From the NCBI RefSeq assembly GCF_049720995.1, contig NZ_JBNASF010000008.1, forward strand, positions 1 through 61,340: 61,340 nucleotides of DNA, in the 5' to 3' direction. The position numbers and the translations under genes are program-made. The stretch's first letter is position 1; each line of letters begins with the position of its first letter. The stretch is from Methanothermobacter sp049720995. Its GTDB lineage: Archaea > Methanobacteriota > Methanobacteria > Methanobacteriales > Methanothermobacteraceae. The notes under the pieces are model-generated. The model saw only the letters and a program-made list of their open reading frames with translations, did not search any database and was not told the DNA's origin. Below, piece by piece: positions 7,126 to 15,776 of the stretch.

Positions 7126-8187
7126 TTACCTCCTGGCGTATTTTATGGTTTCAAAGCCCCTTTCATTTAGCCATTCTCTAGTTCGGCCCATTATTATGAC
7201 CTGTGAATTTCTGAGATCGTCAAGTGTTTCTGCACCTGCAAGGTACATGGCGGTTTTAAGTGCCTCGTTGAACCTTTCAATTACCTTTACAACGGCCCTG
7301 TAGCCCTGGCCTGCAGCTTCAAGTACCGGAAGTGCTATTCCAGCCATTGTTGCGCCGAGGGCTATGGCCTTTGCAGCGTCAAGTCCGCTTCTTATACCCC
7401 CTGATGCAATCACAGGCACGTTTACTGACTCTGCAACCTCCACGGTACTTGCAGCGGTGGGTATTCCCCAGTCCCAGAATAGCTCTCCCATGTATCTGTC
7501 GTCTGCACGGTAGGTTTCAACTGCGGCCCAGCTGGTGCCGCCTGCACCTGCAACGTCTATGGCTGCCACCCCACATGATTCCAGTCTTATGGCGTCCTCT
7601 GAGGATATACCCGCGCCTGTCTCCTTGACCATCACAGGCACATCCATGGACTTCACCATTGATGATATTGATTCAAGGGCCCCTGTTGAGTCCACGTCGC
7701 CCCCGGGCTGTATTGATTCCTGGAGGGGGTTTAGGTGCACTGCGAGTGCATCCGCATCTATCATCTCAACTGCCCTTTCCGCATATTCAAGGTGGGAGCT
7801 TCCAATGTTCCCCACGAGCATCGCTGATGGTGCCTCCCTCCTTGCTATGGCGTAGGTCTCCTCAACCTCTGGGTGCTCAACACCCGCCCTCTGGCTTCCA
7901 AGTCCAAGTGCAATTCCAAGTTCCTCTGCGGCCCTTGCAAGTTCCCTGTTTATTTTGAGGGCCGCCGGGTGACCGCCTGTAATTGCACTTATCATTATGG
8001 GTGATGAAAGTTCCTTACCCAGGAAATTCAGGCCTATATCTATCTTTTCCCTGTTTATCTCAGGTATTGCCCTGTGAACTATTTCAATTTCCTCGAAGCC
8101 TGTCCTCTTCCTGTACTCCACGTCACAGCTTGTGCACAGGATTAAATGCTCCAGTTTTCTATCTGAAATCATTTTAACGCCCTTCAA
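7126..8187 (-). CDS. fni: Isopentenyl-diphosphate delta-isomerase, type 2 (FMN)
   Basis: Interconverts IPP and dimethylallyl diphosphate using reduced FMN. The (beta/alpha)8 fold is recognisable from the substrate/FMN motifs LGLGSQRAG, MVGNIGSSH, the central HLNPLQE and the flavin phosphate site ASGGIRSGLDAAKAIALGA. Length is 353 from the first ATG. An internal ATG at 8172 (MISDRKLEH) fits homologues better and may be the true start. The stop is 4 bases from the RNase J start. Bacteria mostly use the unrelated type 1 enzyme; type 2 is the archaeal norm. Confidence 0.93.
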   Translation of the reverse strand: MKGVKMISDRKLEHLILCTSCDVEYRKRTGFEEIEIVHRAIPEINREKIDIGLNFLGKELSSPIMISAITGGHPAALKINRELARAAEELGIALGLGSQRAGVEHPEVEETYAIARREAPSAMLVGNIGSSHLEYAERAVEMIDADALAVHLNPLQESIQPGGDVDSTGALESISSMVKSMDVPVMVKETGAGISSEDAIRLESCGVAAIDVAGAGGTSWAAVETYRADDRYMGELFWDWGIPTAASTVEVAESVNVPVIASGGIRSGLDAAKAIALGATMAGIALPVLEAAGQGYRAVVKVIERFNEALKTAMYLAGAETLDDLRNSQVIIMGRTREWLNERGFETIKYARR

Positions 8188-8243
8188 ATTTCCCTTAATT
8201 GATAATCCTGAACTAATCAGGTTATGATCGTGATACAGATTAT

Positions 8244-9038
8244 CTATCTTCTGATCCTTGTGCCCCTCACAGCCTCTCCACGGAGGGCCCTCAGGACATT
8301 TCCAGGTACCCCTGCATTTATTATCTCTGATTCTATACCCCTATCTGCGAGAACGAGGAGTTCCCTCACCTTACCAACCATTCCGCCTGTAACGTCGGTG
8401 TTTAATGTCCCATCAAGAGATTCGAGGTCATCAAGGGACCCTATAACATCAAGAAGCCTTGCATCCCCGTGTTTCTTTGGGTTTCTGGTGTAAACTCCGT
8501 CCACATCTGTTCCCAGTATGACCCTCTCTGGCCTTAACCTTATGGAGAAGTGGTTTATGAGCTGGTCCCCGGATACCACAGAGAACCTCACACTGGTGTT
8601 TAAGTCAAGGACCACGTCACCGTAACTTACAGGGACCATCCCCTCATCAAGGTAGGATTTTATCATTGAAAGATCAGCATCCATTATGCGACCATTTTGT
8701 GCCCTCATGAACGCTGATGGGGGCATTGAGACCGCTGGTATTCCCTCATCAAGGAGCGCATCACAGATGTGTGTGTTGAGTTTCCTGACCCAGTTCTGTG
8801 TGAGTGCCGATCCAAATCTCCTCTTTCTAAATTCCTCCTCATCCTTTATTTCAGATCCTATACCGTATTTTCCTGCGAATGGGTGGCCGAATGATCCGGC
8901 CCCATGTATTATCATGAGTGATGATGGTGAAGCGTCTGCAATCTCTGAGGCTATCCTCTGAAGGTTTTCTGCATCTATCACAGGTTCCTCAGAGTCCTTT
9001 CTGGTAATTACACTTCCACCTACTTTGAGAATTATCAT
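8244..9038 (-). CDS. ipk: Isopentenyl phosphate kinase
   Basis: Phosphorylates isopentenyl phosphate to IPP with ATP, the last step of the alternative archaeal mevalonate pathway. It belongs to the amino acid kinase superfamily: N-terminal MIILKVGGSVITRK binds phosphate, and the HGAGSFGHP motif (45-53) carries the catalytic His. GTDVDGVYTRNP binds the nucleotide. The Methanothermobacter enzyme has been studied structurally. It lies directly after mevalonate kinase, consistent with one regulated unit. A 56-base spacer to fni contains a small dyad, CCTGA/TCAGG (8207-8221). Confidence 0.95.
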   Translation of the reverse strand: MIILKVGGSVITRKDSEEPVIDAENLQRIASEIADASPSSLMIIHGAGSFGHPFAGKYGIGSEIKDEEEFRKRRFGSALTQNWVRKLNTHICDALLDEGIPAVSMPPSAFMRAQNGRIMDADLSMIKSYLDEGMVPVSYGDVVLDLNTSVRFSVVSGDQLINHFSIRLRPERVILGTDVDGVYTRNPKKHGDARLLDVIGSLDDLESLDGTLNTDVTGGMVGKVRELLVLADRGIESEIINAGVPGNVLRALRGEAVRGTRIRR

Positions 9039-9066
9039 CAGGATGCCCCTTTAAGTGATAAGAGTT

Positions 9067-9984
9067 TTACCGGATCAGGCCCTCTTCTGAAAACCTTGCC
9101 TTCATTGCATTCCAGTTTCTGTTAAGGACCTCAGCAACATCTTCTGCGCAGCCAGGGCAGTATGCTATTATGCTCCCGCCTCCACCGGCACCTGTGATCT
9201 TGGATCCGGCTGCACCTGCACTCCTGGCCTCATAGACCATCATTGAAAGTTCCCCTGTGGACACTCCCATGGCGTCAAGAAGCCCCTGGTTTATGTTCAT
9301 GAGGTCCCCTATGGGTTTGGGGCTGTTACTCAGAAGTGCCCTGTACGCCCTCATGGTTATCATCTCAACCGCATCCATGATTCCATCCATTACATCAGGG
9401 AATCTGCTGCGGAGCTCTGCGACGCCTGCAACCATCTCTGCAGTGTCACCTGAATGGTCCAGGTGCGCTATTACAAGATCATGAAGCCGTGCATCAAATT
9501 TTTCCACATTCCTCTGACTGTCAAGGTACACCATCCCGCCATATGTGCTCACTGTGGTGTCAAGGGGGCTTGCGGCTCCCTGAACATCAAGTTCAACCCT
9601 GTGGGCCCTTGCCGCGGTATCCTCAGGTTCTGATTCCCTTCCATGGTATCCATCAAGGGCCCCTATGAGTGCAACTGTGAGTGCCGCTGATGAACCAAGA
9701 CCTGACCCCACCGGTATCTCCATTTCGATCTGGATACTGAGTGGTGAACCGTCATGGTAGAGTTTGAGGGTTCTCCCAACGTAGTCAAGAATACCCCCTC
9801 TGGGGCTGGATTCGGACCTGAAATCAACTCCAAGGGATGGTATTGTAACCCTGTTTTCAGATGAATCCCTCAGGGTTACAGTCACCCTCCTATCTATTGC
9901 AGCCGCAATCGCCGGTTTCCCGTATACAACGGCATGTTCACCAAAAAGAATGGCCTTGGCAGGTGCTGATGCCCGTGACTTCAA
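9067..9984 (-). CDS. mvk: Mevalonate kinase
   Basis: Phosphorylates mevalonate at C5 with ATP. It is a GHMP kinase: N-terminal APAKAILFGEHAVVYG, the ATP-binding PVGSGLGSSAA at 91-101, and the C-terminal Gly-rich motif KITGAGGGG. Length 305 is standard for archaea. It starts with TTG, preceded by GGTGAAAC. No phosphomevalonate kinase or decarboxylase lies in the window, so the intermediate steps are encoded elsewhere. Confidence 0.94.
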   Translation of the reverse strand: MKSRASAPAKAILFGEHAVVYGKPAIAAAIDRRVTVTLRDSSENRVTIPSLGVDFRSESSPRGGILDYVGRTLKLYHDGSPLSIQIEMEIPVGSGLGSSAALTVALIGALDGYHGRESEPEDTAARAHRVELDVQGAASPLDTTVSTYGGMVYLDSQRNVEKFDARLHDLVIAHLDHSGDTAEMVAGVAELRSRFPDVMDGIMDAVEMITMRAYRALLSNSPKPIGDLMNINQGLLDAMGVSTGELSMMVYEARSAGAAGSKITGAGGGGSIIAYCPGCAEDVAEVLNRNWNAMKARFSEEGLIR

Positions 9985-9994
9985 AGTTTCACCC

Positions 9995-10837
9995 TCAGCC
10001 TCTCAGGACAAGGGAGGCATAACCCACAACTGAACTCTGGTCCCCTGTTATATCACCACTTGTGGCATACTTCAGGAGCCTGCACTCAATGGCACCGAGC
10101 ATCCTGGATGCTGTGATGCTGGCTGCCACTGGCCCATAACCACACATGGTTGCATTGAGTTCCGTGATAACACCGTACATACCTGTATCATCCATTTCGG
10201 TTATCCTCTCAATTATCCTGCTGTCAATGGATTCTGCAACGTCAGCGGGACTGTAGTGGGTGAAGTCAGTGCTTGCAATGACCACCGCATCCCTTTCTGT
10301 CCTCTCAATCGCTGCCGCCACTGCATGTCCAACGTCTGTGGCCGTCTCCTGATCCTGCATCCACATGGTGATGGGGACTATCCTGAATTTATCTGTGAAG
10401 TACTGGATGAATGGCACATGGACCTCACAGCTGTGCTCTCCAATGTGGGCGGTCCCATCAATATCAATGATACCTGATTCCCCTACAATGGCCTCTGCAA
10501 GTTCACTGTCAATGTCCACGACCCCAAGGGGTGTTTCCCATGCTCCCCTCTGCATCAGTGAGACACCTGAACCCATGCCTGTGTGGTTGGGGCAGATTAT
10601 CACGAATGTTTCAGGTATACCATCTGATACCATCTCATGGTAGGCGTGGGCTGCCACAGGTCCTGAGTACATGTAACCTGCGTGGGGGGCGATCACCCCC
10701 TTTATGTCCCTGGCGGAACCCCTGACCGGCAGACCGCCCGGCCCCAGTTCATGGTTGAAGCACCACTCAATTCGCCTTCTGAGGGCTTCAGGGTTCCGCT
10801 CATAGAAAGCTCCCGCCACTGCAGGTCTTCTTATCAT
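9995..10837 (-). CDS. MEMO family protein (AmmeMemoRadiSam protein B)
   Basis: A 280-residue MEMO-fold protein related to extradiol dioxygenases. The metal-site region is recognisable as APHAGYMYSG near 50, and ICPNHTGMG, HSCEVHVPFIQ and STDFTHYSP follow. In archaea and bacteria MEMO genes often accompany AMMECR1 and a radical SAM gene, but neither partner is adjacent here. It lies between rps2 and mevalonate kinase with about 10-base spacers, as in many euryarchaea, so it is co-expressed with lipid genes. The biochemical role is not established. Confidence 0.85.
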   Translation of the reverse strand: MIRRPAVAGAFYERNPEALRRRIEWCFNHELGPGGLPVRGSARDIKGVIAPHAGYMYSGPVAAHAYHEMVSDGIPETFVIICPNHTGMGSGVSLMQRGAWETPLGVVDIDSELAEAIVGESGIIDIDGTAHIGEHSCEVHVPFIQYFTDKFRIVPITMWMQDQETATDVGHAVAAAIERTERDAVVIASTDFTHYSPADVAESIDSRIIERITEMDDTGMYGVITELNATMCGYGPVAASITASRMLGAIECRLLKYATSGDITGDQSSVVGYASLVLRG

Positions 10838-10846
10838 AGAACCACT

Positions 10847-11443
10847 CTAAATTTTCAGTTCAAATTCAGTGGGAGGTATATCCAGGTCCTCATCCTCCTT
10901 GAGCACACCCTTCTCCCTGAGCAGCTGCCTTGCCAGGAGCCAGTAAACAAGGGCTATGGCTTTACGGCCCTTGTTGTTGACGGGTATTGCGATATCAACA
11001 TTTCCAAGCAGGTTTTCTGTGTCGCAGAGTGCCACAACAGGCAGGCCTATCTGTTTGGCCTCAACTATTGCCTGTGAATCTGACCTGGGATCGGTTGCAA
11101 CCAGCACCTGTGGCTCAATGAACTTTGCATAGTTGGGGTTTGTCAGTGTGCCCGGGATGAATCTGCCGGGTATTGTCCTTGCACCTGTCACCTCACCGAA
11201 TTTCCTGACAGGTTCCTGTCCATACTGCCTCGTTGATACAGCCAGTATATCATCTGGCTCATACTTTGCAAGGAACTTTGAGGCCGCTATTATTCTGTCA
11301 TTTGTTTTCCTTATATCAAGGACGTAGAGCCCATCTGATCTTACACGGTAGATGTATTTCTCCATATCAGCTGTTTTCTGCTGTGTTCCAATATGCAGTC
11401 CTGCTGCAAGGTATTTGTCTAGTGGTATCAGTAGTTCTGACAA
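10847..11443 (-). CDS. rps2: 30S ribosomal protein S2
   Basis: Small subunit protein of 198 residues, archaeal/eukaryotic (SA/p40) type. Diagnostic stretches are LHIGTQQKTADME, the ARTIPGRFIPGTLTNP region and VVALCDTENLLGNVDIAIP. It starts with TTG behind AGGTGAT. It lies between enolase and MEMO, the standard euryarchaeal order. Confidence 0.96.
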   Translation of the reverse strand: MSELLIPLDKYLAAGLHIGTQQKTADMEKYIYRVRSDGLYVLDIRKTNDRIIAASKFLAKYEPDDILAVSTRQYGQEPVRKFGEVTGARTIPGRFIPGTLTNPNYAKFIEPQVLVATDPRSDSQAIVEAKQIGLPVVALCDTENLLGNVDIAIPVNNKGRKAIALVYWLLARQLLREKGVLKEDEDLDIPPTEFELKI

Positions 11444-11467
11444 TATATCACCTCAGTAAGTTTGATG

Positions 11468-12718
11468 TTAAAATGGCAGTTCCGCCATGGTTGAATAAGG
11501 AATCTCTTCCTGTATGCGTATGAGTTCATTCAGTTTGGCTATCCTCTCGCCGCCTATGGCACCTGTCTTGATGAGCGGTGCCCCGAAAGCCACTGCAAGG
11601 TGGGCTATTGTATCGTCCGTTGTCTCACCTGACCTGTGGGAGACCACCGGGGTGTAACGGTTCTCACGGGCAAGTTTGACTGTCAGGTAGGTGTCTGTGA
11701 GTGTACCTATCTGGTTTGGTTTGATTATTATACCATTGGCGGCACCCATCTCTATGCCCTCTCTGAGTATCTCCCTGTTGGTTACGAAGATGTCGTCACC
11801 ACAGATTATGCAGCGGTTCCCCACAAGTGAGGTGAGTTCAGCAAAGCCCTCAAAGTCGCCCTCATGGAAGGGGTCCTCAACATAGTACATGTCGTAGGTC
11901 TCAATGATCTCCCTGACAAACTCTATCTGTTCACCGGTGTCCTTCTGGACCTTCTCCTGTTTGTAGACGTACCTTTCAAGTTCAGGGTCCCAGAATTCAC
12001 TTGCTGCAAGGTCCAGTGACGGCCTTACCTCAACGCCAAGTTCATCTGTTACCTCCTCACAGGCTGTTACCTGTATCTCCAGGGCATCATGGTTTGAGAG
12101 GCTTGGCACCCATCCTCCCTCATCACCCTTACCACCTGTGAATGAGGGGTCCTTTTTCTGTATGAGTTCCCTTATCTTCTTATGGACGGCTGCATTTGCA
12201 AATACCGCTTCTGTTATATCCTCCGCACCCACAGGAACCACAAGGAACTCCTGTATGTCAGGAGCGTTCTCTCCGGCATGGGCTCCCCCGTTTATCATGT
12301 TGCCCAGGGGGTATGGTATGGTAGTTGCAAGGTTACCGCCAAGGAACCTGTAGAGGGGCATGTTGTATGATGAAGCAGCCGCCCTGGCAGTTGCCATTGA
12401 GACGGCCACTACAGTGTTTCCTCCAAGTGATGAGAGGTTCTCTGTTCCGTCAATCTCCTTTAAAACCAGGTCTATGTCCTGCAGGTCAACGGCATCCATT
12501 CCTATGAGTTCTGATGAGATTATATCCTCAACCTCTGTTATGATCTCATCAACCCCACCTGATGGGAATGCTTTGACCTCCCTGGAACCTGTGCTTGCAC
12601 CGCTGGGGGCCGCTGCCCTTCCAAAGCCGTTCCAGGTTATAACATCAACCTCAACCGTGGGGTTTCCCCTGCTATCAAGAATTTTTCTTACTCTAACATC
12701 TTCAATTATACTTTCCAC
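11468..12718 (-). CDS. eno: Enolase (phosphopyruvate hydratase)
   Basis: Interconverts 2-phosphoglycerate and phosphoenolpyruvate, here mainly in gluconeogenesis. All family marks are present: SGASTG near 40, NGGAHAG near 150, the Mg ligands in DLAASEFWD and the EDPFHEGD stretch, the catalytic IIKPNQIGTL and SHRSGETTDD. Length 416 is normal. The start is GTG behind GAGGTG with a five-base spacing. Enolase sits between rpoK and rps2, as in many archaea. Confidence 0.96.
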   Translation of the reverse strand: MESIIEDVRVRKILDSRGNPTVEVDVITWNGFGRAAAPSGASTGSREVKAFPSGGVDEIITEVEDIISSELIGMDAVDLQDIDLVLKEIDGTENLSSLGGNTVVAVSMATARAAASSYNMPLYRFLGGNLATTIPYPLGNMINGGAHAGENAPDIQEFLVVPVGAEDITEAVFANAAVHKKIRELIQKKDPSFTGGKGDEGGWVPSLSNHDALEIQVTACEEVTDELGVEVRPSLDLAASEFWDPELERYVYKQEKVQKDTGEQIEFVREIIETYDMYYVEDPFHEGDFEGFAELTSLVGNRCIICGDDIFVTNREILREGIEMGAANGIIIKPNQIGTLTDTYLTVKLARENRYTPVVSHRSGETTDDTIAHLAVAFGAPLIKTGAIGGERIAKLNELIRIQEEIPYSTMAELPF

Positions 12719-12769
12719 AAAAACACCTCACAATAAACTCTACATGGAAAAATAGTGGTTTATTAGAGT

Positions 12770-12949
12770 TTATTTGTCTCTTCTAACATCCAGTGGCATT
12801 ACCTTCTTTTCAAGTTCCTTCCTGGCTATATCAACAGGGTCCAGTGACTCCTGAATCTCAACCTGGGGCCTTGCACCCATTGATATCTGGAGTGCCCTGG
12901 CACCTATCAACCTAGCCCTTTCAAAACGTGTGAGTTTTTTTGACGCCAT
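12770..12949 (-). CDS. rpoK: DNA-directed RNA polymerase subunit K (Rpb6 homologue)
   Basis: A 59-residue protein with the Rpb6/omega core: TRFERARLIGARALQIS, then MGARPQVE and a basic C-terminus ending DVRRDK. RpoK helps assemble the polymerase by clamping the largest subunit. The start ATG (12947-12949) follows GGAGG with a seven-base spacing; another ATG five bases upstream is out of frame. It follows tRNA-Pro by about 50 bases and precedes enolase. Confidence 0.95.
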   Translation of the reverse strand: MASKKLTRFERARLIGARALQISMGARPQVEIQESLDPVDIARKELEKKVMPLDVRRDK

Positions 12950-12999
12950 TCCATTGCCTCCAAGAAAAACTTAAAATAGAGGTTCTTGGATTGTTTTGA

Positions 13000-13122
<123 letters not shown>

Positions 13123-13290
13123 CTACCATGTCTCAACATGTGAAATTAACATTCGTCTGCAGCAGTACCTCTTAAGACCCAGGTCATCAAGGACAGCCTT
13201 TGGGTCCTCTCCATCAGCCACTCTTTTCTGATACTCATTGAAATAGGCTGATACAGGTTTTCCGCAGCTTAAACATCTTACTGGAATCAT
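13123..13290 (-). CDS. rpoN: DNA-directed RNA polymerase subunit N (Rpb10 homologue)
   Basis: A 55-residue zinc-binding subunit starting MIPVRCLSCGKPV, with the second Cys pair in KRYCCRRM near the end, exactly the Rpb10 pattern. It helps anchor subunits D and L in the polymerase platform. The TAG stop (13123-13125) is immediately adjacent to the first base of tRNA-Pro, with no spacer. It has a probable promoter in the gap after rps9. Confidence 0.96.
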   Translation of the reverse strand: MIPVRCLSCGKPVSAYFNEYQKRVADGEDPKAVLDDLGLKRYCCRRMLISHVETW

Positions 13291-13327
13291 ACTGAATCAT
13301 TCTACTCTTTAATTTTATAAAATAAAA

Positions 13328-13338
13328 ATATATAAAGT
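13328..13338 (-). promoter_or_regulatory. TATA box upstream of rpoN
   Basis: On the minus strand ACTTTATATAT lies about 40 bases before the rpoN ATG, directly after the rps9 stop codon. The predicted start is near 13308, with a leader of about 18 bases and no clear ribosome binding site. Confidence 0.5.
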
Positions 13339-13349
13339 TATCGCTTGAT

Positions 13350-13751
13350 CTACCTGTAACTCTTCTGTCTCCTTGCACGGGCGCCGCGTCCACCGTACTT
13401 CTTGGGCTCTGAACGCCTGGGGTCCCCTACAAGCATTGTCCTGTCGTACCTCACAAACTTCTCCTTGAGGTCCATGTCTCCTGTCCATTCCACAAGGCCC
13501 CTGGCTATGACCATCCTTGCAGCCTCTGCCTGACCTACGATTCCGCCTCCAACGACCCTGATGTTTATGTCCACATCATTAACAACATCACCGGCCAGCT
13601 GCAGTGGTTCCATGATCTTGAGCCTTGCAAGTTCAGGGGTGTAGAGTTCCACAGGCACCTTATTGATCCTCACTCTACCCTTACCTTCACTGATGGTTCC
13701 CCTTGCAATGGCGGTTTTCCTTTTGCCGCTTGTGTGAATAACCTTCCTCAT
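13350..13751 (-). CDS. rps9: 30S ribosomal protein S9
   Basis: 133 residues from MRKVIHTSGKRKTAIARG, which follows GGGAG at good spacing; an in-frame extension further upstream overlaps rpl13 and is not supported. The C-terminus ends in the basic GARARRQKSYR tail that reaches the P-site tRNA in S9 proteins. It lies in the conserved L18e-L13-S9-RpoN order. Confidence 0.96.
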   Translation of the reverse strand: MRKVIHTSGKRKTAIARGTISEGKGRVRINKVPVELYTPELARLKIMEPLQLAGDVVNDVDINIRVVGGGIVGQAEAARMVIARGLVEWTGDMDLKEKFVRYDRTMLVGDPRRSEPKKYGGRGARARRQKSYR

Positions 13752-13767
13752 GATTACACTCCCTAAG

Positions 13768-14190
13768 TTAGAATTTAGCGCCCAGAAGTTCTGAAATCTC
13801 TCCAAGCTCCATTCCCTTCTTTATGTTACCTGCTCTGGCCTCAGGTATTTCAACCATTTCTTCGTCCTTGAATTCCCTTGGAACACCAACATATGCTTTC
13901 AGGCCCTTGAAGGCCTCTCTGCCCTTTGATTTCCTGTAGGGGAGCATTCCCCTCACGGTTCTTCTGAATATGTCGTCGGGTCTTCTCGGGTACTTTGGAC
14001 CCATTCGGCGGGGGTTTGATATGCTGGCCCTGTCAATCCTCTGCTTGTACTTGCTGTATGCCCACTGCTTTGAGCCTGTGATTATAATTTTCTCAGCATT
14101 GAGGACAACCACTTCCTCCCCTTCCAGGAGTTTCTGGCTGACCACGCTTGCCAGTCTTCCAAGGATATGTCCTTCTCCATTGATGATCAT
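13768..14190 (-). CDS. rpl13: 50S ribosomal protein L13
   Basis: 140 residues starting MIINGEGHILGRLAS, chosen because AGGTG lies 7 bases ahead; a GTG three codons upstream overlaps that site. The family motif VNAEKIIITGSK-like stretch and RMLPYRK-type core (VRGMLPYRKSKGREAFKGL) are present. It is 11 bases after rpl18e. Confidence 0.95.
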   Translation of the reverse strand: MIINGEGHILGRLASVVSQKLLEGEEVVVLNAEKIIITGSKQWAYSKYKQRIDRASISNPRRMGPKYPRRPDDIFRRTVRGMLPYRKSKGREAFKGLKAYVGVPREFKDEEMVEIPEARAGNIKKGMELGEISELLGAKF

Positions 14191-14201
14191 GAGCAACACC
14201 T

Positions 14202-14567
14202 TTATTCTATTATCCTGATGTTCTTTATGGCTGGATTTTCTTCAACGATCTTTCCGAGTGTCAGGCACTCTCCACCAGCGCCCTCTATCTTATCCCTGGC
14301 TGTCTGTGAAAATGATAGGGCGACAACCTGAACCTTGTGGTCAAGTCTCCCGCTTCCAAGGACCTTTCCAGGTACGATGACCGTTTCATTTTCATCTGTG
14401 TACCTGTTTATCTTGGAAATGTTAACCGCGGCCCTGTTCCTTGTGGGTCTTTCGAGCCTCCTTGCAACGTCCTTCCAGATCGCCGCGCCCTCCTGGGATG
14501 ATTTCTTTCTGAGGTTGCGTATGAGTTTTATGAGATTGGGATTTGTCTTGGTAATCTTCCTAGCCAT
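14202..14567 (-). CDS. rpl18e: 50S ribosomal protein L18e
   Basis: 121 residues, archaeal/eukaryotic specific and distantly related to L15. It has the VNISKINRYTDENETVIVPG core and KVLGSGRLDHKVQVVALSFS. It sits three bases after rpoD in the usual archaeal order. Confidence 0.96.
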   Translation of the reverse strand: MARKITKTNPNLIKLIRNLRKKSSQEGAAIWKDVARRLERPTRNRAAVNISKINRYTDENETVIVPGKVLGSGRLDHKVQVVALSFSQTARDKIEGAGGECLTLGKIVEENPAIKNIRIIE

Positions 14568-14570
14568 GGC

Positions 14571-15365
14571 TTAGCCTCCTTCACAAAATGTTATTACCCT
14601 TTCTGCCTTGTCTCTGAGGATGTCACATGCCCTAAGAAGGACATCCTTAGGGTCAACTGATCCGTCGGTCTCTATCCTGAATATGAACTTGCCTTCCTCA
14701 TATCCCACAATTAGGGCCCCTTTATCACATGCCCTCACACAGCTCTTGCACATTGAACAGTTTTCAACATCAAGTACCTGGGGTTTCCCTGATTCCCCTC
14801 CAAGAACTCCCCTTGGACATGCATCCACACATTCAAGGCACTCATCGCATTCCTCTGTGAATGTTATCATTGGATAGTACTTGTATGCACATGCTGTTGT
14901 AGGCTCCCACTTGGCATGATCCCTTCCCACACCGAGCTGTGCAACAGCCTCCAGTTCAAGCTCATCCTCATCCCCCAGCTTCACAAGGGGTATATCAGAA
15001 TATACAGGTTTGACTGCAGGTGTCTCTGATAGAAGATCCCTGGAGTAGATTACGCCGGGACCCTTCTTTTTGAGTGTGAAAGATACACTGCATTCAGAGC
15101 AGTATTCATCACAGCCACACTCCTCAGGCATTTTCAGGCCCTCAATGAATTCAGGGTCAGCTTTGAGGGGTACCAGTCCAAGCCTGTGGGCGAGCACCTC
15201 ATCAAACATCCTGGCGTCGTTCCTGTACATGTTAACGTACTCAATTGCCAGTTTGGGGACCTCCATCATGCAGATCCTCCTTATGGCGTTTATGAAGGGA
15301 ACGGTTACGCCAGTGACCACAAAGACCATTTCGGTATCAGTTTTTTCCTTAAGAGCAATATCCAT
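14571..15365 (-). CDS. rpoD: DNA-directed RNA polymerase subunit D
   Basis: 264 residues starting MDIALKEKTDTEM, one base after the rps11 stop; a longer frame reading into rps11 is rejected. It is the archaeal alpha-like (Rpb3) subunit that nucleates polymerase assembly with subunit L. Residues near 165-220 form a ferredoxin-like insert with two Cys sets, CDECLECVDACP and CSMCKSCVRACDKG. Both sets are complete, so it can hold two Fe-S clusters; many archaeal RpoD proteins keep only one or none. A Cys-rich zinc-like segment CGCDEYCSEC also precedes them. Confidence 0.95.
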   Translation of the reverse strand: MDIALKEKTDTEMVFVVTGVTVPFINAIRRICMMEVPKLAIEYVNMYRNDARMFDEVLAHRLGLVPLKADPEFIEGLKMPEECGCDEYCSECSVSFTLKKKGPGVIYSRDLLSETPAVKPVYSDIPLVKLGDEDELELEAVAQLGVGRDHAKWEPTTACAYKYYPMITFTEECDECLECVDACPRGVLGGESGKPQVLDVENCSMCKSCVRACDKGALIVGYEEGKFIFRIETDGSVDPKDVLLRACDILRDKAERVITFCEGG

Positions 15366-15366
15366 T

Positions 15367-15759
15367 TTAGACCCTTCTTCCCCTCTTACCTCCAGGTCTT
15401 CCTGTGCCATCATGAGGTATGGGAGTTACATCCTCAATTTTGCCTATCTTCATTCCTGCCCTTGCAAGGGCCCTTATGGCTGCCTGTGCACCAGGTCCCG
15501 GTGTTCTTGGGCCGTTTCCACCTGGAGCCCTCACCTTGATGTGCAGGCCGACGATACCCTTCTCCTTTGCATCATCAGCCGCCCTTGTTGCAGCCTCCAT
15601 TGCAGCGAATGGTGATGACTCCTGACGGTCAGCCCTCACAACCTTACCACCGGACCACTGGGTGATGGTCTCCGCACCGGTTATGTCTGTAATGGTGATT
15701 ATTGTGTTGTTGAATGATGAGTAAATATTTGCAATTCCCCATTTTTCCTTTTCAGCCAT
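15367..15759 (-). CDS. rps11: 30S ribosomal protein S11
   Basis: 130 residues with the conserved IYSSFNNTIITITDITGAET start, KVRAPGGNGPRTPGPGAQAAIRALAR and the Arg/Gly-rich C-terminus RPGGKRGRRV. It lies in the S13-S4-S11-RpoD cluster, the archaeal counterpart of the bacterial alpha operon. Confidence 0.97.
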   Translation of the reverse strand: MAEKEKWGIANIYSSFNNTIITITDITGAETITQWSGGKVVRADRQESSPFAAMEAATRAADDAKEKGIVGLHIKVRAPGGNGPRTPGPGAQAAIRALARAGMKIGKIEDVTPIPHDGTGRPGGKRGRRV

Positions 15760-15776
15760 TTTATCTCTCCCTGAAT

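Noticed and set aside
13750..13805. Longer rps9 start giving 151 residues
   Set aside because: The added residues overlap rpl13 and lack homology; the internal ATG has a proper ribosome binding site.
15366..15413. Longer rpoD start inside rps11
   Set aside because: Reads rps11 in another frame; the ATG one base after the rps11 stop begins the conserved domain.
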